Source of the DNA: Oscillospiraceae bacterium UBA4632
GTDB taxonomy: Bacteria; Bacillota; Clostridia; Oscillospirales; Oscillospiraceae
Reading direction: 5' to 3'
DNA length: 5,368 bases
Assembly: GCA_002405995.1 (NCBI GenBank)
Contig: DHMW01000026.1
Span: forward strand, 234 to 5,601
Positions 1 to 4,813 of this stretch are shown in pieces. Both the position numbers and the translations under genes were made by a program. Every line of letters begins with the position of its first letter. The stretch's first letter is position 1. The notes beneath the pieces were generated by a model. That model was given only the letters and a program-made list of their open reading frames with translations, was not told the DNA's origin and ran no database searches.

Positions 1-1094
1 GTGATATCGACGATGTTGTTGATCGGGCGCACGCCGCTGTTGCGAAGCCTCTCGCGCATCCAGCGCGGGGATGGCGCGATCTTGACGTTTTTCACCATGC
101 GCGCGGTGTAGCGCGGGCAGAGGCCGCCGTCCTCAATGTCGATATCGACGAGCTCCGCGATGCTGCCGCCGCAGCCGTGCGGCTCGGGCGTGTGCAGCCT
201 GAGGGGGCGATGGAACGTCGCGCTCGCCTCGCGGGCGAGACCGATGACGGAAAGGCAGTCGGGGCGGTTCGGCGTGATCTCAAACTCGACGATGGAATCG
301 TCAAGGCCGAGGATGTGCGCCATGTTGAGGCCCGGCTCGGCGTCCTCTTCCTGTAAAACGAAAATGCCGTCGGCGATGCAGTGGGGGAACTCCTTCTGCT
401 CGGCGTGCAGGTCCTCGAGCGTGCAGATCGTGTCGCTCTTGGTGTTATAAGCGACGAGATCGCCCTCGTGCAGGTTCGCACAGCGCGTGTCGGGCGCAGC
501 GGTCGCGCTGCCGGTATCGAGGCAGGTGTGGAACGTGCCGTCGCCCTGCGGGGCGCATTCAAGCACCCTGGCTGCCGTCACGGGGCCGTAGATCTTGTCG
601 CCGGGTTTGATGTCTGCGGGGATGGAGGGCTTATCCTTGTCGATGGGGTGATAGTCGTTCAGGATGGCTGCGGGCGTGATGACGGCATAGGGGAAGTCAT
701 GCTCCGCCGTCATGCCGAGCTCCTTGAGCGAGCAGAGCATGCCGTTCGACTCGACGCCGCGCAGCGCGCCCTTTTCGATCTTCATGCCATTGGGCAGGTG
801 CGCGCCGGAAAGCGCTGCGGGGACATAGTCGCCGACGTGGACATTCCACGCGCCCGTGACGATCTGCACCGGCTCGGCGTCGCCCACATCCACCTGGCAG
901 ACCCACATATGGTCGGAATTCTCGTGGCGCTTCATCGCCATGACCCTGCCAACGACCACGTTCTTAAGGTTTTCGTCGGGGCGCTCGATGGTCTCTACCT
1001 TCGAGCCAGAGAGCGTCATCTCGTCGTTGAATTCCTTATCGGAGATATCCTTGAGGTCAACGAATTCGTTGAGCCAATTACGGGATAGGATCAT
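1..1094 (-). CDS. pheT: Phenylalanyl-tRNA synthetase beta subunit, N-terminal 364 codons (cut by window edge)
   Basis: This is the beta chain of the cytoplasmic alpha2-beta2 PheRS, which charges tRNA-Phe with phenylalanine and carries editing and tRNA-binding domains. The protein starts MILSRNWLNEFVDL, typical of PheT. Residues about 45-122 form the EMAP/OB-fold tRNA-binding-type domain (VVVGRVMAMKRHENSDHMWV, then GALRGVESNGMLCS). Residues 268-291 (IVEFEITPNRPDCLSVIGLA) and 354-364 (GVRPINNIVDI) are family signatures leading into the B3/B4 editing region. The family is usually about 800 residues, so a little under half is present. The start is fixed by AGGAGG at 1103-1108, 8 nt upstream of ATG. 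Unusual: about 100 residues (roughly 137-238) are inserted between a DFPYA-like and an EFPHC-like segment, where other PheT proteins go almost directly to the DGIFVLQE-like strand. It lies downstream of pheS and is presumably cotranscribed under the T-box. The identity is secure. Confidence 0.96.
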   Translation of the reverse strand, partial: MILSRNWLNEFVDLKDISDKEFNDEMTLSGSKVETIERPDENLKNVVVGRVMAMKRHENSDHMWVCQVDVGDAEPVQIVTGAWNVHVGDYVPAALSGAHLPNGMKIEKGALRGVESNGMLCSLKELGMTAEHDFPYAVITPAAILNDYHPIDKDKPSIPADIKPGDKIYGPVTAARVLECAPQGDGTFHTCLDTGSATAAPDTRCANLHEGDLVAYNTKSDTICTLEDLHAEQKEFPHCIADGIFVLQEEDAEPGLNMAHILGLDDSIVEFEITPNRPDCLSVIGLAREASATFHRPLRLHTPEPHGCGGSIAELVDIDIEDGGLCPRYTARMVKNVKIAPSPRWMRERLRNSGVRPINNIVDI

Positions 1095-1129
1095 ATTTGC
1101 ATCCTCCTAAGAAGTAACAATCAAATTTT

Positions 1130-1162
1130 GTTTTTTGTGACGGCATGCGCGTCGCAAAAAAC
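1130..1162. repeat. Inverted repeat 1 in pheS-pheT spacer
   Basis: GTTTTTTG (1130-1137) is exactly complementary to CAAAAAAC (1155-1162). The stem can continue inward past one mismatch through GACG/CGTC around a 7-nt loop, giving about 12 pairs. In the pheT sense the hairpin ends about 20 nt before the pheT ribosome binding site. It could act in mRNA processing or stability, or as a weak attenuator. It has no U-tract directly after a GC-rich stem, so it is not a classical terminator. Confidence 0.6.
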
Positions 1163-1168
1163 ACCGCT

Positions 1169-1213
1169 CAGGGTGCGCTCGTGCGAGCAAAGCGAGTGCG
1201 CCGCAGCACCCTG
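1169..1213. repeat. Inverted repeat 2 in pheS-pheT spacer
   Basis: CAGGGTGC (1169-1176) pairs perfectly with GCACCCTG (1206-1213). The enclosed segment contains a second palindrome, GCTCGTGCGAGC (1177-1188), and a CGAGCAAAGCGAG run. The result is a GC-rich nested hairpin that forms on either strand. It resembles a short dispersed intergenic palindrome of the REP kind, but only one copy is in this window, so that class is a guess. Confidence 0.55.
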
Positions 1214-1228
1214 CAAGAGAGGTCGCAG

Positions 1229-1246
1229 AAAGCGGCAAGCCGCTTT
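1229..1246. repeat. Inverted repeat 3, just downstream of the pheS stop
   Basis: This is the perfect 18-nt palindrome AAAGCGGCAAGCCGCTTT, giving a 7-bp stem with a CAAG/CTTG tetraloop, or 8 pairs with 2 nt unpaired. It lies 11 bp past the pheS stop in the pheS sense. It could be a 3' stabilising or processing hairpin between pheS and pheT. It lacks a following U-run, so full termination is unlikely. Confidence 0.55.
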
Positions 1247-1257
1247 CGCGAGGAATA

Positions 1258-2283
1258 TTAAAACTGCTCCAGGAACCGGACGTCATTTTCGAAAATAAGC
1301 CGCAGGTCGCTGATCTTGAAGTGGCCGAGCGCCATGCGCTCAAGGCCCATACCGAACGCCCAGCCGGAATAGACCGTGGAGTCGATGCCGCAGCCCTCGA
1401 GGACCTTCGGGTGGATCATACCGGCGCCGAGCACCTCGATCCAGCCCTCGCCCTTGCAGGTGGGGCAGCCCGCGCCGTGGCACTTATGGCACTGGATATC
1501 CATTTCGCAGCTCGGCTCGGTGAACGGGAAGTGATGGGGACGGAAGCGCGTGACGGTGTGCTCGCCGTAGAGCTGGCGCACGACCTCGTTGAGCGTGCCC
1601 TTGAGGTCCGCCATCGTGATGCCCTTGTCGATCGCCATGCCCTCGATCTGGTGGAACATGGGCGAATGCGTGGCGTCCACCTCGTCCTTGCGGTACACGC
1701 GGCCGGGGGCGAGGATGCGGATGGGCAGCTCGCGCGTCTCCATCGCGTGGATCTGCATGGGAGAGGTCTGCGTGCGCAGCAGGATCGAGCTGTCCTCGGT
1801 GAAGTAGAACGTGTCGCTCCACTCGCGGGCGGGATGCCCCTCCTCGACGTTGAGCTTCGTGAAGTTGTACTCGGCGAGCTCGACCTCACGGTCCTCGAGG
1901 ATCTCAAAGCCCATGCCGACGAAGATGTCCTTGATCTCGTCGAGCACCTGATACATCGGGTGCTTCACGCCGATCTTCTCCTGCCTGCCGGGGATGGTGA
2001 CGTCCACGGCCTCGGACTCGAGCCTGCGCTCCATCGCCTTTGCGGCGAGCTCCCTCGCCTTTTCTTCGATGTCCGCCTCGAGCCTGGCGCGTACCTCGTT
2101 GGCCAGCTGCCCGATCACCGGGCGTTCCTCGGCGCTGAGCTTGCCCATCTGCTTCAAAACAGCGGTCAGCTCGCCCTTCTTGCCAAGGTAGCGGACGCGC
2201 AGCGCTTCGAGATCCTCCGCCTCGCCGGCGCAGGAGATCGCTTCGAGCGCCGCCTTGCGGATCGCTTCCAGTTGCTGTTTCAT
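1258..2283 (-). CDS. pheS: Phenylalanyl-tRNA synthetase alpha subunit
   Basis: This is the catalytic alpha chain of PheRS, a class II aminoacyl-tRNA synthetase that activates phenylalanine with ATP and transfers it to tRNA-Phe. It has 341 residues, a normal length. Residues 1-90 form the N-terminal coiled-coil arm that grips tRNA. Motif 1 lies at about 108-128 (HPMYQVLDEIKDIFVGMGFE), motif 2 at about 194-215 (GRVYRKDEVDATHSPMFHQI) and motif 3 at about 307-319 (GWAFGMGLERMAL). Four cysteines (C265, C268, C273, C276; CxxC-x4-CxxC) precede the WIEVLGAGMIHP strand. Such a cluster occurs in a number of bacterial PheS proteins, is absent from the E. coli type, and looks able to bind a metal. ATG at 2283 is chosen because AAGGAG (2291-2296) lies 7 nt upstream; the longer open frame to 2400 would translate the T-box itself. 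It is the first gene after the Phe T-box, with pheT following. Confidence 0.98.
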   Translation of the reverse strand: MKQQLEAIRKAALEAISCAGEAEDLEALRVRYLGKKGELTAVLKQMGKLSAEERPVIGQLANEVRARLEADIEEKARELAAKAMERRLESEAVDVTIPGRQEKIGVKHPMYQVLDEIKDIFVGMGFEILEDREVELAEYNFTKLNVEEGHPAREWSDTFYFTEDSSILLRTQTSPMQIHAMETRELPIRILAPGRVYRKDEVDATHSPMFHQIEGMAIDKGITMADLKGTLNEVVRQLYGEHTVTRFRPHHFPFTEPSCEMDIQCHKCHGAGCPTCKGEGWIEVLGAGMIHPKVLEGCGIDSTVYSGWAFGMGLERMALGHFKISDLRLIFENDVRFLEQF

Positions 2284-2290
2284 ATCATTT

Positions 2291-2296
2291 CTCCTT
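2291..2296 (-). promoter_or_regulatory. Ribosome binding site that fixes the pheS start
   Basis: AAGGAG in the pheS sense lies 7 nt before the ATG ending at 2283. It lies downstream of the T-box terminator, so it is transcribed only on readthrough. It excludes an upstream in-frame ATG at 2400, which falls inside the T-box sequence. Confidence 0.85.
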
Positions 2297-2338
2297 TTCA
2301 GGTAAAAATTTGCTGCGGTCAAATGCGGCGGCAGGGAC

Positions 2339-2379
2339 AAAAAAACAGCCCTCCCTCCCGATCGTTCGGGACGAAAGGC
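2339..2379 (-). terminator. T-box intrinsic terminator upstream of pheS
   Basis: In the minus sense, a 14-position stem has arms at 2379-2366 and 2361-2348, two G·U pairs, one G-G mismatch and a 4-nt ACGA loop. The sequence CTG ends the arm region and is followed by seven T residues (2345-2339). The upstream arm contains the CGTCCC used by the competing antiterminator. Confidence 0.93.
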
Positions 2380-2575
2380 TTCTTCCGCGGTACCACCCAA
2401 GGTTCACGCCCGAAGGCGCGCACTCAAGCCCTGTAACGGTGGGCAGGCCGTCCGCGCATTTCCTCGCAGCTGCTCCGGGGCGAACCAAGCGGCATCCCAA
2501 CAGACCGGCTCCCAGCCGACGACCGGTCCTCTCTTGGACGGAACGACCCCGCTATTTTCCCCTTCGATGCATTTT
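2339..2575 (-). promoter_or_regulatory. T-box leader (tRNA-Phe-sensing riboswitch) of pheS-pheT
   Basis: In the minus sense, the canonical T-box sequence TGGGTGGTACCGCGG occupies 2399-2385. Stem I features upstream are an AGAGAGGA AG-bulge-type motif (2534-2527), an apical GGCTGGGAGCC hairpin (2517-2507) and a specifier-region TTC (2484-2482) followed by GCCCCGGAGC. UUC is a Phe codon. The antiterminator bulge UGGU (2395-2392) would pair with an ACCA tRNA end, which fits an A discriminator as expected for tRNA-Phe. GGG and GCG flanking the bulge can pair with CGUCCC (2373-2368), which is also part of the terminator's 5' arm, so the two folds exclude each other. Known T-box logic: uncharged tRNA-Phe stabilises the antiterminator and allows pheST expression. 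The exact 5' limit is inferred from the promoter. Confidence 0.95.
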
Positions 2576-2587
2576 GATATCAGAATA

Positions 2588-2616
2588 CTTATAGCACAGG
2601 CAAAAGGAAGTTGCAA
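2588..2616 (-). promoter_or_regulatory. Sigma-A-type promoter for the T-box-pheST unit
   Basis: In the minus sense, the -35 element is TTGCAA (2616-2611), the spacer is exactly 17 bp and the -10 element is TATAAG (2593-2588). This predicts transcription start near 2581, just upstream of the T-box stem I. The -35 hexamer is its own reverse complement and is also positioned for the divergent promoter of the PAP2 gene. Confidence 0.8.
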
Positions 2617-2639
2617 GAGGGAATTTTGCGTGATACAAT
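2611..2639 (+). promoter_or_regulatory. Sigma-A-type promoter for the PAP2 phosphatase gene, sharing the -35 with pheST
   Basis: The -35 element is TTGCAA (2611-2616), the spacer is 17 bp and the -10 element is TACAAT (2634-2639). The predicted start is near 2646, giving a leader of about 27 nt before the ATG at 2673. The -35 hexamer is the same palindrome used by the minus-strand pheS promoter, so two polymerases could not occupy both promoters at once. Confidence 0.72.
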
Positions 2640-2658
2640 AAAAAAATGCAAATTCCGG

Positions 2659-2665
2659 AAGGAGG
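2659..2665 (+). promoter_or_regulatory. Ribosome binding site that fixes the PAP2 gene start
   Basis: AAGGAGG lies 7 nt before ATG at 2673. An in-frame ATG at 2646 coincides with the predicted transcription start and has no ribosome binding site, so the downstream ATG is preferred. Confidence 0.85.
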
Positions 2666-2672
2666 CACGCAT

Positions 2673-3638
2673 ATGTCCGCCTTTATGTCGCTGAATCTTG
2701 ATTTTCTCCGCGCGCTGGCCGCACTCCGCACGCCGCTGCTCGATACGCTCATGGCGGCGGTAACGCACCTGGGCGAGGAAACGTTCTTCATGGTCCTCGC
2801 GCTGCTGATGTTCTGGTGCGTCGATAAACGGCGGGGCTATTACCTGCTGCTTGTCGGCTTCACCGGCACGATCATCAACCAGGCGCTCAAGATCACCTTC
2901 TGCATCCCGCGGCCGTGGGTGCTCGATCCCGGCTTTCCGATCGTTGAGGCTGCCCGCGCGCAGGCGACGGGCTTTTCCTTCCCCAGCGGCCACACGCAGA
3001 ACGCCGTCGGCACCTTCGGCGGCATCGCGCGCACGTCAAAACGCCGCGGTGTGCGCATCGCCTGCGCCGCGCTCGCGCTGCTCATCGCCTTTTCGCGGCT
3101 CTATCTCGGCGTGCATACGCCGCTCGACGTGGGCGTGTCGCTGCTGATCGCAGCAGCGCTCGTACTTGCGCTCGCGCCCGTGCCGGAGGAAGCAAAGCGC
3201 CGCCCGAACTATCTGCTGCACGTCTGGATGCTGATGCTGCTGCCCGCGCTTGCCTTCCTTTTCTATGCGCTGCACGTGCGCAGCGGCGCGGCCGGCGAGC
3301 TGGCGAACTTCGACTCCGCCGTTAAAAACGCATGGTGCATGCTCGGCGGCACAGTCGGCGTCATTCTCACCATTTTCATCGACGAGCGCTTCACGCGCTT
3401 TGAAACGCAGGCGGTCTGGTGGGCGCAGGCCATCAAGCTCACGCTGGGGCTGGGGCTGGTCGTGGCGGTCCGCGCCGGGCTCAAGGCGCCGCTCTACGCA
3501 CTGCTCGGTCAGGGCAGCGGCGCGGCCGACGGCATCCGCTACTGCCTGATGGTGCTGACGGCGGGCATTCTCTGGCCGCTGTCGTTTCACTTTTTCTCCA
3601 CCCTCGGGTACGGGAAAAGCGGCACTTTACACCTCTGA
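2673..3638 (+). CDS. PAP2-family integral membrane phosphatase
   Basis: This is a 321-residue phosphatidic acid phosphatase type 2 family enzyme of the cytoplasmic membrane. All three motifs of the lipid phosphatase superfamily are present: K73-x6-R80-P81; P104-S-G-H107; and S141-R142-x5-H148-x3-D152. In the family, H148 is the phospho-accepting nucleophile, assisted by D152 and by H107. Hydrophobic segments at about 38-50, 56-72, 128-140, 153-170, 181-200, 222-236, 254-268 and 290-309 suggest a multi-pass protein with the active site at the outer membrane face. Known substrates in the family include undecaprenyl pyrophosphate and phosphatidic, phosphatidylglycerol and diacylglycerol phosphates; nothing here distinguishes them. 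The C-terminal half beyond residue 170 adds membrane spans beyond the catalytic core. It is divergent from pheS, and the next promoter overlaps its 3' end. The family call is secure; the substrate is unknown. Confidence 0.93.
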   Translation: MSAFMSLNLDFLRALAALRTPLLDTLMAAVTHLGEETFFMVLALLMFWCVDKRRGYYLLLVGFTGTIINQALKITFCIPRPWVLDPGFPIVEAARAQATGFSFPSGHTQNAVGTFGGIARTSKRRGVRIACAALALLIAFSRLYLGVHTPLDVGVSLLIAAALVLALAPVPEEAKRRPNYLLHVWMLMLLPALAFLFYALHVRSGAAGELANFDSAVKNAWCMLGGTVGVILTIFIDERFTRFETQAVWWAQAIKLTLGLGLVVAVRAGLKAPLYALLGQGSGAADGIRYCLMVLTAGILWPLSFHFFSTLGYGKSGTLHL

Positions 3639-3654
3639 TCTTTGGTGCTATACT
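3626..3654 (+). promoter_or_regulatory. Promoter of the PspC-domain gene, overlapping the end of the PAP2 gene
   Basis: The -35 element is TTTACA (3626-3631, inside the last codons of the upstream gene), the spacer is 17 bp and the -10 element is TATACT (3649-3654). Each hexamer is one base from consensus. The predicted start is near 3661, about 60 nt before the start codon. This argues that the small gene has its own transcript. Confidence 0.75.
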
Positions 3655-3682
3655 AAAACCATATTCGCAAACAAAAAACACG

Positions 3683-3701
3683 CGGCTGCGCTGCGCAGCC
3701 G
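3683..3701 (+). repeat. 8-bp perfect hairpin in the PspC-gene leader
   Basis: CGGCTGCG (3683-3690) pairs with CGCAGCCG (3694-3701) around a CTG loop, in the 5' UTR, ending 5 nt before the ribosome binding site. No U-run follows on the plus strand. On the minus strand a TTTTTT run follows after a few bases, so it could weakly terminate antisense transcription. A role in mRNA stability or translation is inference. Confidence 0.6.
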
Positions 3702-3706
3702 ATGAT

Positions 3707-3713
3707 AAAGGAG
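3707..3713 (+). promoter_or_regulatory. Ribosome binding site that fixes the PspC-gene start
   Basis: AAAGGAG lies 9 nt before ATG at 3723. An in-frame ATG at 3702 lies upstream of this site and would put the ribosome binding site inside the coding region, so it is rejected as the start. Confidence 0.8.
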
Positions 3714-3722
3714 AACAGCAAC

Positions 3723-3923
3723 ATGGAAGAAAAGAAAAAACTTCACAAATCCCGCAACAACAAGAATATCTGCAGCGTGTGCGCCGGCTTTGCCGACTAC
3801 TTCGGCATCGACCCCACCATCGTGCGCGTGCTGTGGGCGATCCTTGCGTTTGCCTACGGCAGCGGCATCCTCGCCTACTTCATCTGCGCGCTCGTCATGC
3901 CCGAGGGCGACACCGAGGTCTGA
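3723..3923 (+). CDS. PspC-domain small membrane protein
   Basis: This 66-residue protein is essentially one PspC domain. The pattern is KKLHKSRNNKNICSVCAGFA, then DYFGIDPTIVRVLWAIL, a hydrophobic stretch at about 35-58 and the closing VMPEG motif. In proteobacteria, PspC is a membrane sensor and activator in the phage-shock envelope-stress response. In Bacillota, short stand-alone PspC proteins are common and mostly uncharacterised. Charged N-terminal residues 2-16 are probably cytoplasmic, followed by one or two membrane segments. No pspA, pspB or LiaFSR-type gene lies alongside in this window, so a stress-sensing role is inference. It has its own promoter and a leader hairpin. The domain call is firm; the function in this organism is not known. 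Confidence 0.92.
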   Translation: MEEKKKLHKSRNNKNICSVCAGFADYFGIDPTIVRVLWAILAFAYGSGILAYFICALVMPEGDTEV

Positions 3924-3927
3924 ACGC

Positions 3928-3955
3928 TTGACATTTCCCGCAAATTCGATATACT
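3928..3955 (+). promoter_or_regulatory. Strong promoter of the phosphoribosyltransferase gene
   Basis: Consensus -35 TTGACA (3928-3933), a 16-bp spacer and -10 TATACT (3950-3955). It begins 4 bp after the PspC-gene stop. The predicted start is near 3962, leaving a leader of about 60 nt. Confidence 0.82.
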
Positions 3956-3962
3956 GTTCCTG

Positions 3963-3985
3963 TTTGCCGCGCACAGCGGCGCAAA
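3963..3985 (+). repeat. Hairpin at the predicted 5' end of the phosphoribosyltransferase mRNA
   Basis: TTTGCCGC (3963-3970) pairs with GCGGC-CAAA (3976-3985, with a short bulge) around a GCACA loop. It would sit at or next to the first nucleotide of the transcript, a position typical of 5' stabilising hairpins. It is not long enough for a purine riboswitch aptamer. Confidence 0.45.
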
Positions 3986-4021
3986 AGTAAAGATGTAAAA
4001 ACGCGAAGGGAGCTTCCTTTT

Positions 4022-4582
4022 ATGGCGACTTATCCCATGCACGTCGCGGGTCTTGACCGTGACCTCCCCATCTGCAAGGTGACAGACGGCCTCTATATCG
4101 GCGCGTTCATCATGTTCGGCGACGCGGAGCTGACCACGCGCTGCGCCTCCGAGCTGCTGAAGCTCGCCGCAGATGTGGACTACGACTTTATGCTCACTGC
4201 CGAGGCAAAGTCCATCCCCCTCATCCATGAGATGGCGCGCCAGAGCGGCGCGAAGAAGTATTTCATCGCGCGCAAGGGCCCCAAGGTCTACATGCCCGAC
4301 CCCATCTCCGTGGAGGACAAGTCCATCACCACCGTCGCCCAGCAGAAGCTCTACCTCGGCTCTGACGACGCGGAGCTCATCCGCGGGAAGAAGATCCTGC
4401 TCGTCGATGACGTCATCTCCACGGGCGGCTCGCTCAAGGCGATGGAGGCTCTTGTCGAAAAGGCAGGCGGCACTGTCACGGGCCGCATGGCCGTTCTGGC
4501 CGAGGGCGGCGCCGCCGACCGCAAGGACATCCTGTTCCTTGAAAAGCTGCCGGTGTTCAACGCCGATGGCAGCGTGAAGTAA
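4022..4582 (+). CDS. Type I phosphoribosyltransferase, adenine phosphoribosyltransferase-like
   Basis: This 186-residue cytoplasmic enzyme belongs to the PRTase type I family, which joins a base to PRPP to give a nucleotide and pyrophosphate. The PRPP-binding loop is clear at 126-137 (LLVDDVISTGGS, with the acidic pair D129-D130). The flexible-loop region (YFIARKGPKVYM, 80-91, then SITT at 101-104) resembles adenine phosphoribosyltransferase, as does the length. The TAEAKSIPLIHEMA segment (59-72) matches the APT pattern of a PRPP-contacting loop. Nucleobase specificity cannot be read from sequence alone; xanthine or hypoxanthine remain possible. The start follows AAGGGAG (4006-4012) with 9-nt spacing. 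A short GAAG/CTTC pairing (4005-4016) could partly hide that site. The gene has its own promoter and a terminator-like stem-loop. Adenine deaminase is the next gene on the same strand, supporting a purine-salvage role. Confidence 0.9.
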   Translation: MATYPMHVAGLDRDLPICKVTDGLYIGAFIMFGDAELTTRCASELLKLAADVDYDFMLTAEAKSIPLIHEMARQSGAKKYFIARKGPKVYMPDPISVEDKSITTVAQQKLYLGSDDAELIRGKKILLVDDVISTGGSLKAMEALVEKAGGTVTGRMAVLAEGGAADRKDILFLEKLPVFNADGSVK

Positions 4583-4601
4583 AATCTTATCACAGAAGCG
4601 C

Positions 4602-4639
4602 AAAGCGCCTTTCAAAGAGCTTTCTTTGAAAGGCGCTTT
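4602..4639. terminator. Strong stem-loop after the phosphoribosyltransferase gene, possibly bidirectional
   Basis: AAAGCGCCTTTCAAAGA (4602-4618) pairs perfectly over 17 bp with 4623-4639 around a GCTT loop. On the plus strand the stem ends in TTT and continues into CTTCATTATT, a reasonable U-rich tail, 19 nt after the stop codon. On the minus strand it sits 5 nt past the stop of the coding-like remnant at 4645-4779, so it could serve convergent transcripts. Confidence 0.85.
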
Positions 4640-4644
4640 CTTCA

Positions 4645-4779
4645 TTATTCGGTGATCTCCTCGCAGGCCGTCGGCGGTGCGGACTCTTCTTCGGTCTCCA
4701 GCTCTGCCGTCAGCTCCGTCAAACCGCAGCGGCAGAGCACGCAGCCCGCCGCGCAAGCGCGCGCACCTCTTACTTTTCG
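4645..4779 (-). pseudogene. Short coding-like remnant, 44 codons open, no good start
   Basis: In the minus sense, one frame is open for 44 codons between TGA (4782-4780) and TAA (4647-4645). Its reading is C-rich then acidic: RACAAGCVLCRCGLTELTAE, then a Glu-rich tail ending CEEITE. Codons favour G/C in the third position like the neighbouring genes, and the TAA sits against the 17-bp stem-loop. No ATG is present. GTG at the CVLC position and TTG at the GLTE position are the only weak starts, and neither has a ribosome binding site. Upstream all minus frames are closed by stops. It could be a 5'-truncated relic or chance. I do not recognise a family, and the plus-strand frames here also lack starts. 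Confidence 0.3.
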
Positions 4780-4788
4780 TCAGTTTTA

Positions 4789-4809
4789 CTAAAAAAGTTT
4801 TAGCTTTTT
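4789..4809 (+). repeat. A/T-rich overlapping inverted repeats upstream of the ade promoter
   Basis: Two mutually exclusive 6-bp pairings overlap: CTAAAA (4789-4794) with TTTTAG (4798-4803), and AAAAAG (4792-4797) with CTTTTT (4804-4809). The tract lies just upstream of the -35 element of ade, where A/T-rich DNA often acts as an UP element. An operator or a weak terminator is also possible. Confidence 0.35.
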
Positions 4810-4813
4810 CTGC

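Noticed and set aside
381..1088. 235-codon plus-strand open frame opposite pheT
   Set aside because: The minus-strand PheT reading is unmistakable across the whole stretch. The plus frame is a shadow of it.
1095..1257. Intrinsic terminator or separate promoter between pheS and pheT
   Set aside because: The hairpins lack a U-run in the pheT sense, and no paired -35/-10 hexamers with acceptable spacing were found on the minus strand.
2284..2400. Extended pheS N-terminus starting at 2400
   Set aside because: The extra residues translate the T-box and terminator. A proper ribosome binding site precedes the ATG at 2283.
1321..2436. Long plus-strand open frame opposite pheS
   Set aside because: It mirrors the pheS codons and runs into the T-box. 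It has no family motif or ribosome binding site, and composition in GC-rich coding DNA explains it.
2646..2672. Earlier ATG for the PAP2 gene
   Set aside because: It coincides with the predicted transcription start and lacks a ribosome binding site; ATG at 2673 has AAGGAGG at 7 nt.
3683..3701. Terminator for the PAP2 gene
   Set aside because: No U-run follows on the plus strand, and the hairpin lies downstream of the next gene's promoter, in its leader.
3956..4021. Purine riboswitch in the phosphoribosyltransferase leader
   Set aside because: The leader is only about 60 nt, with one small hairpin at its 5' end, and I see none of the conserved core of purine aptamers.
3875..4756. 293-codon minus-strand open frame opposite the phosphoribosyltransferase gene
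   Set aside because: It is antisense to two well-supported genes, crosses their promoters and the stem-loop, and has no recognisable motif or ribosome binding site.
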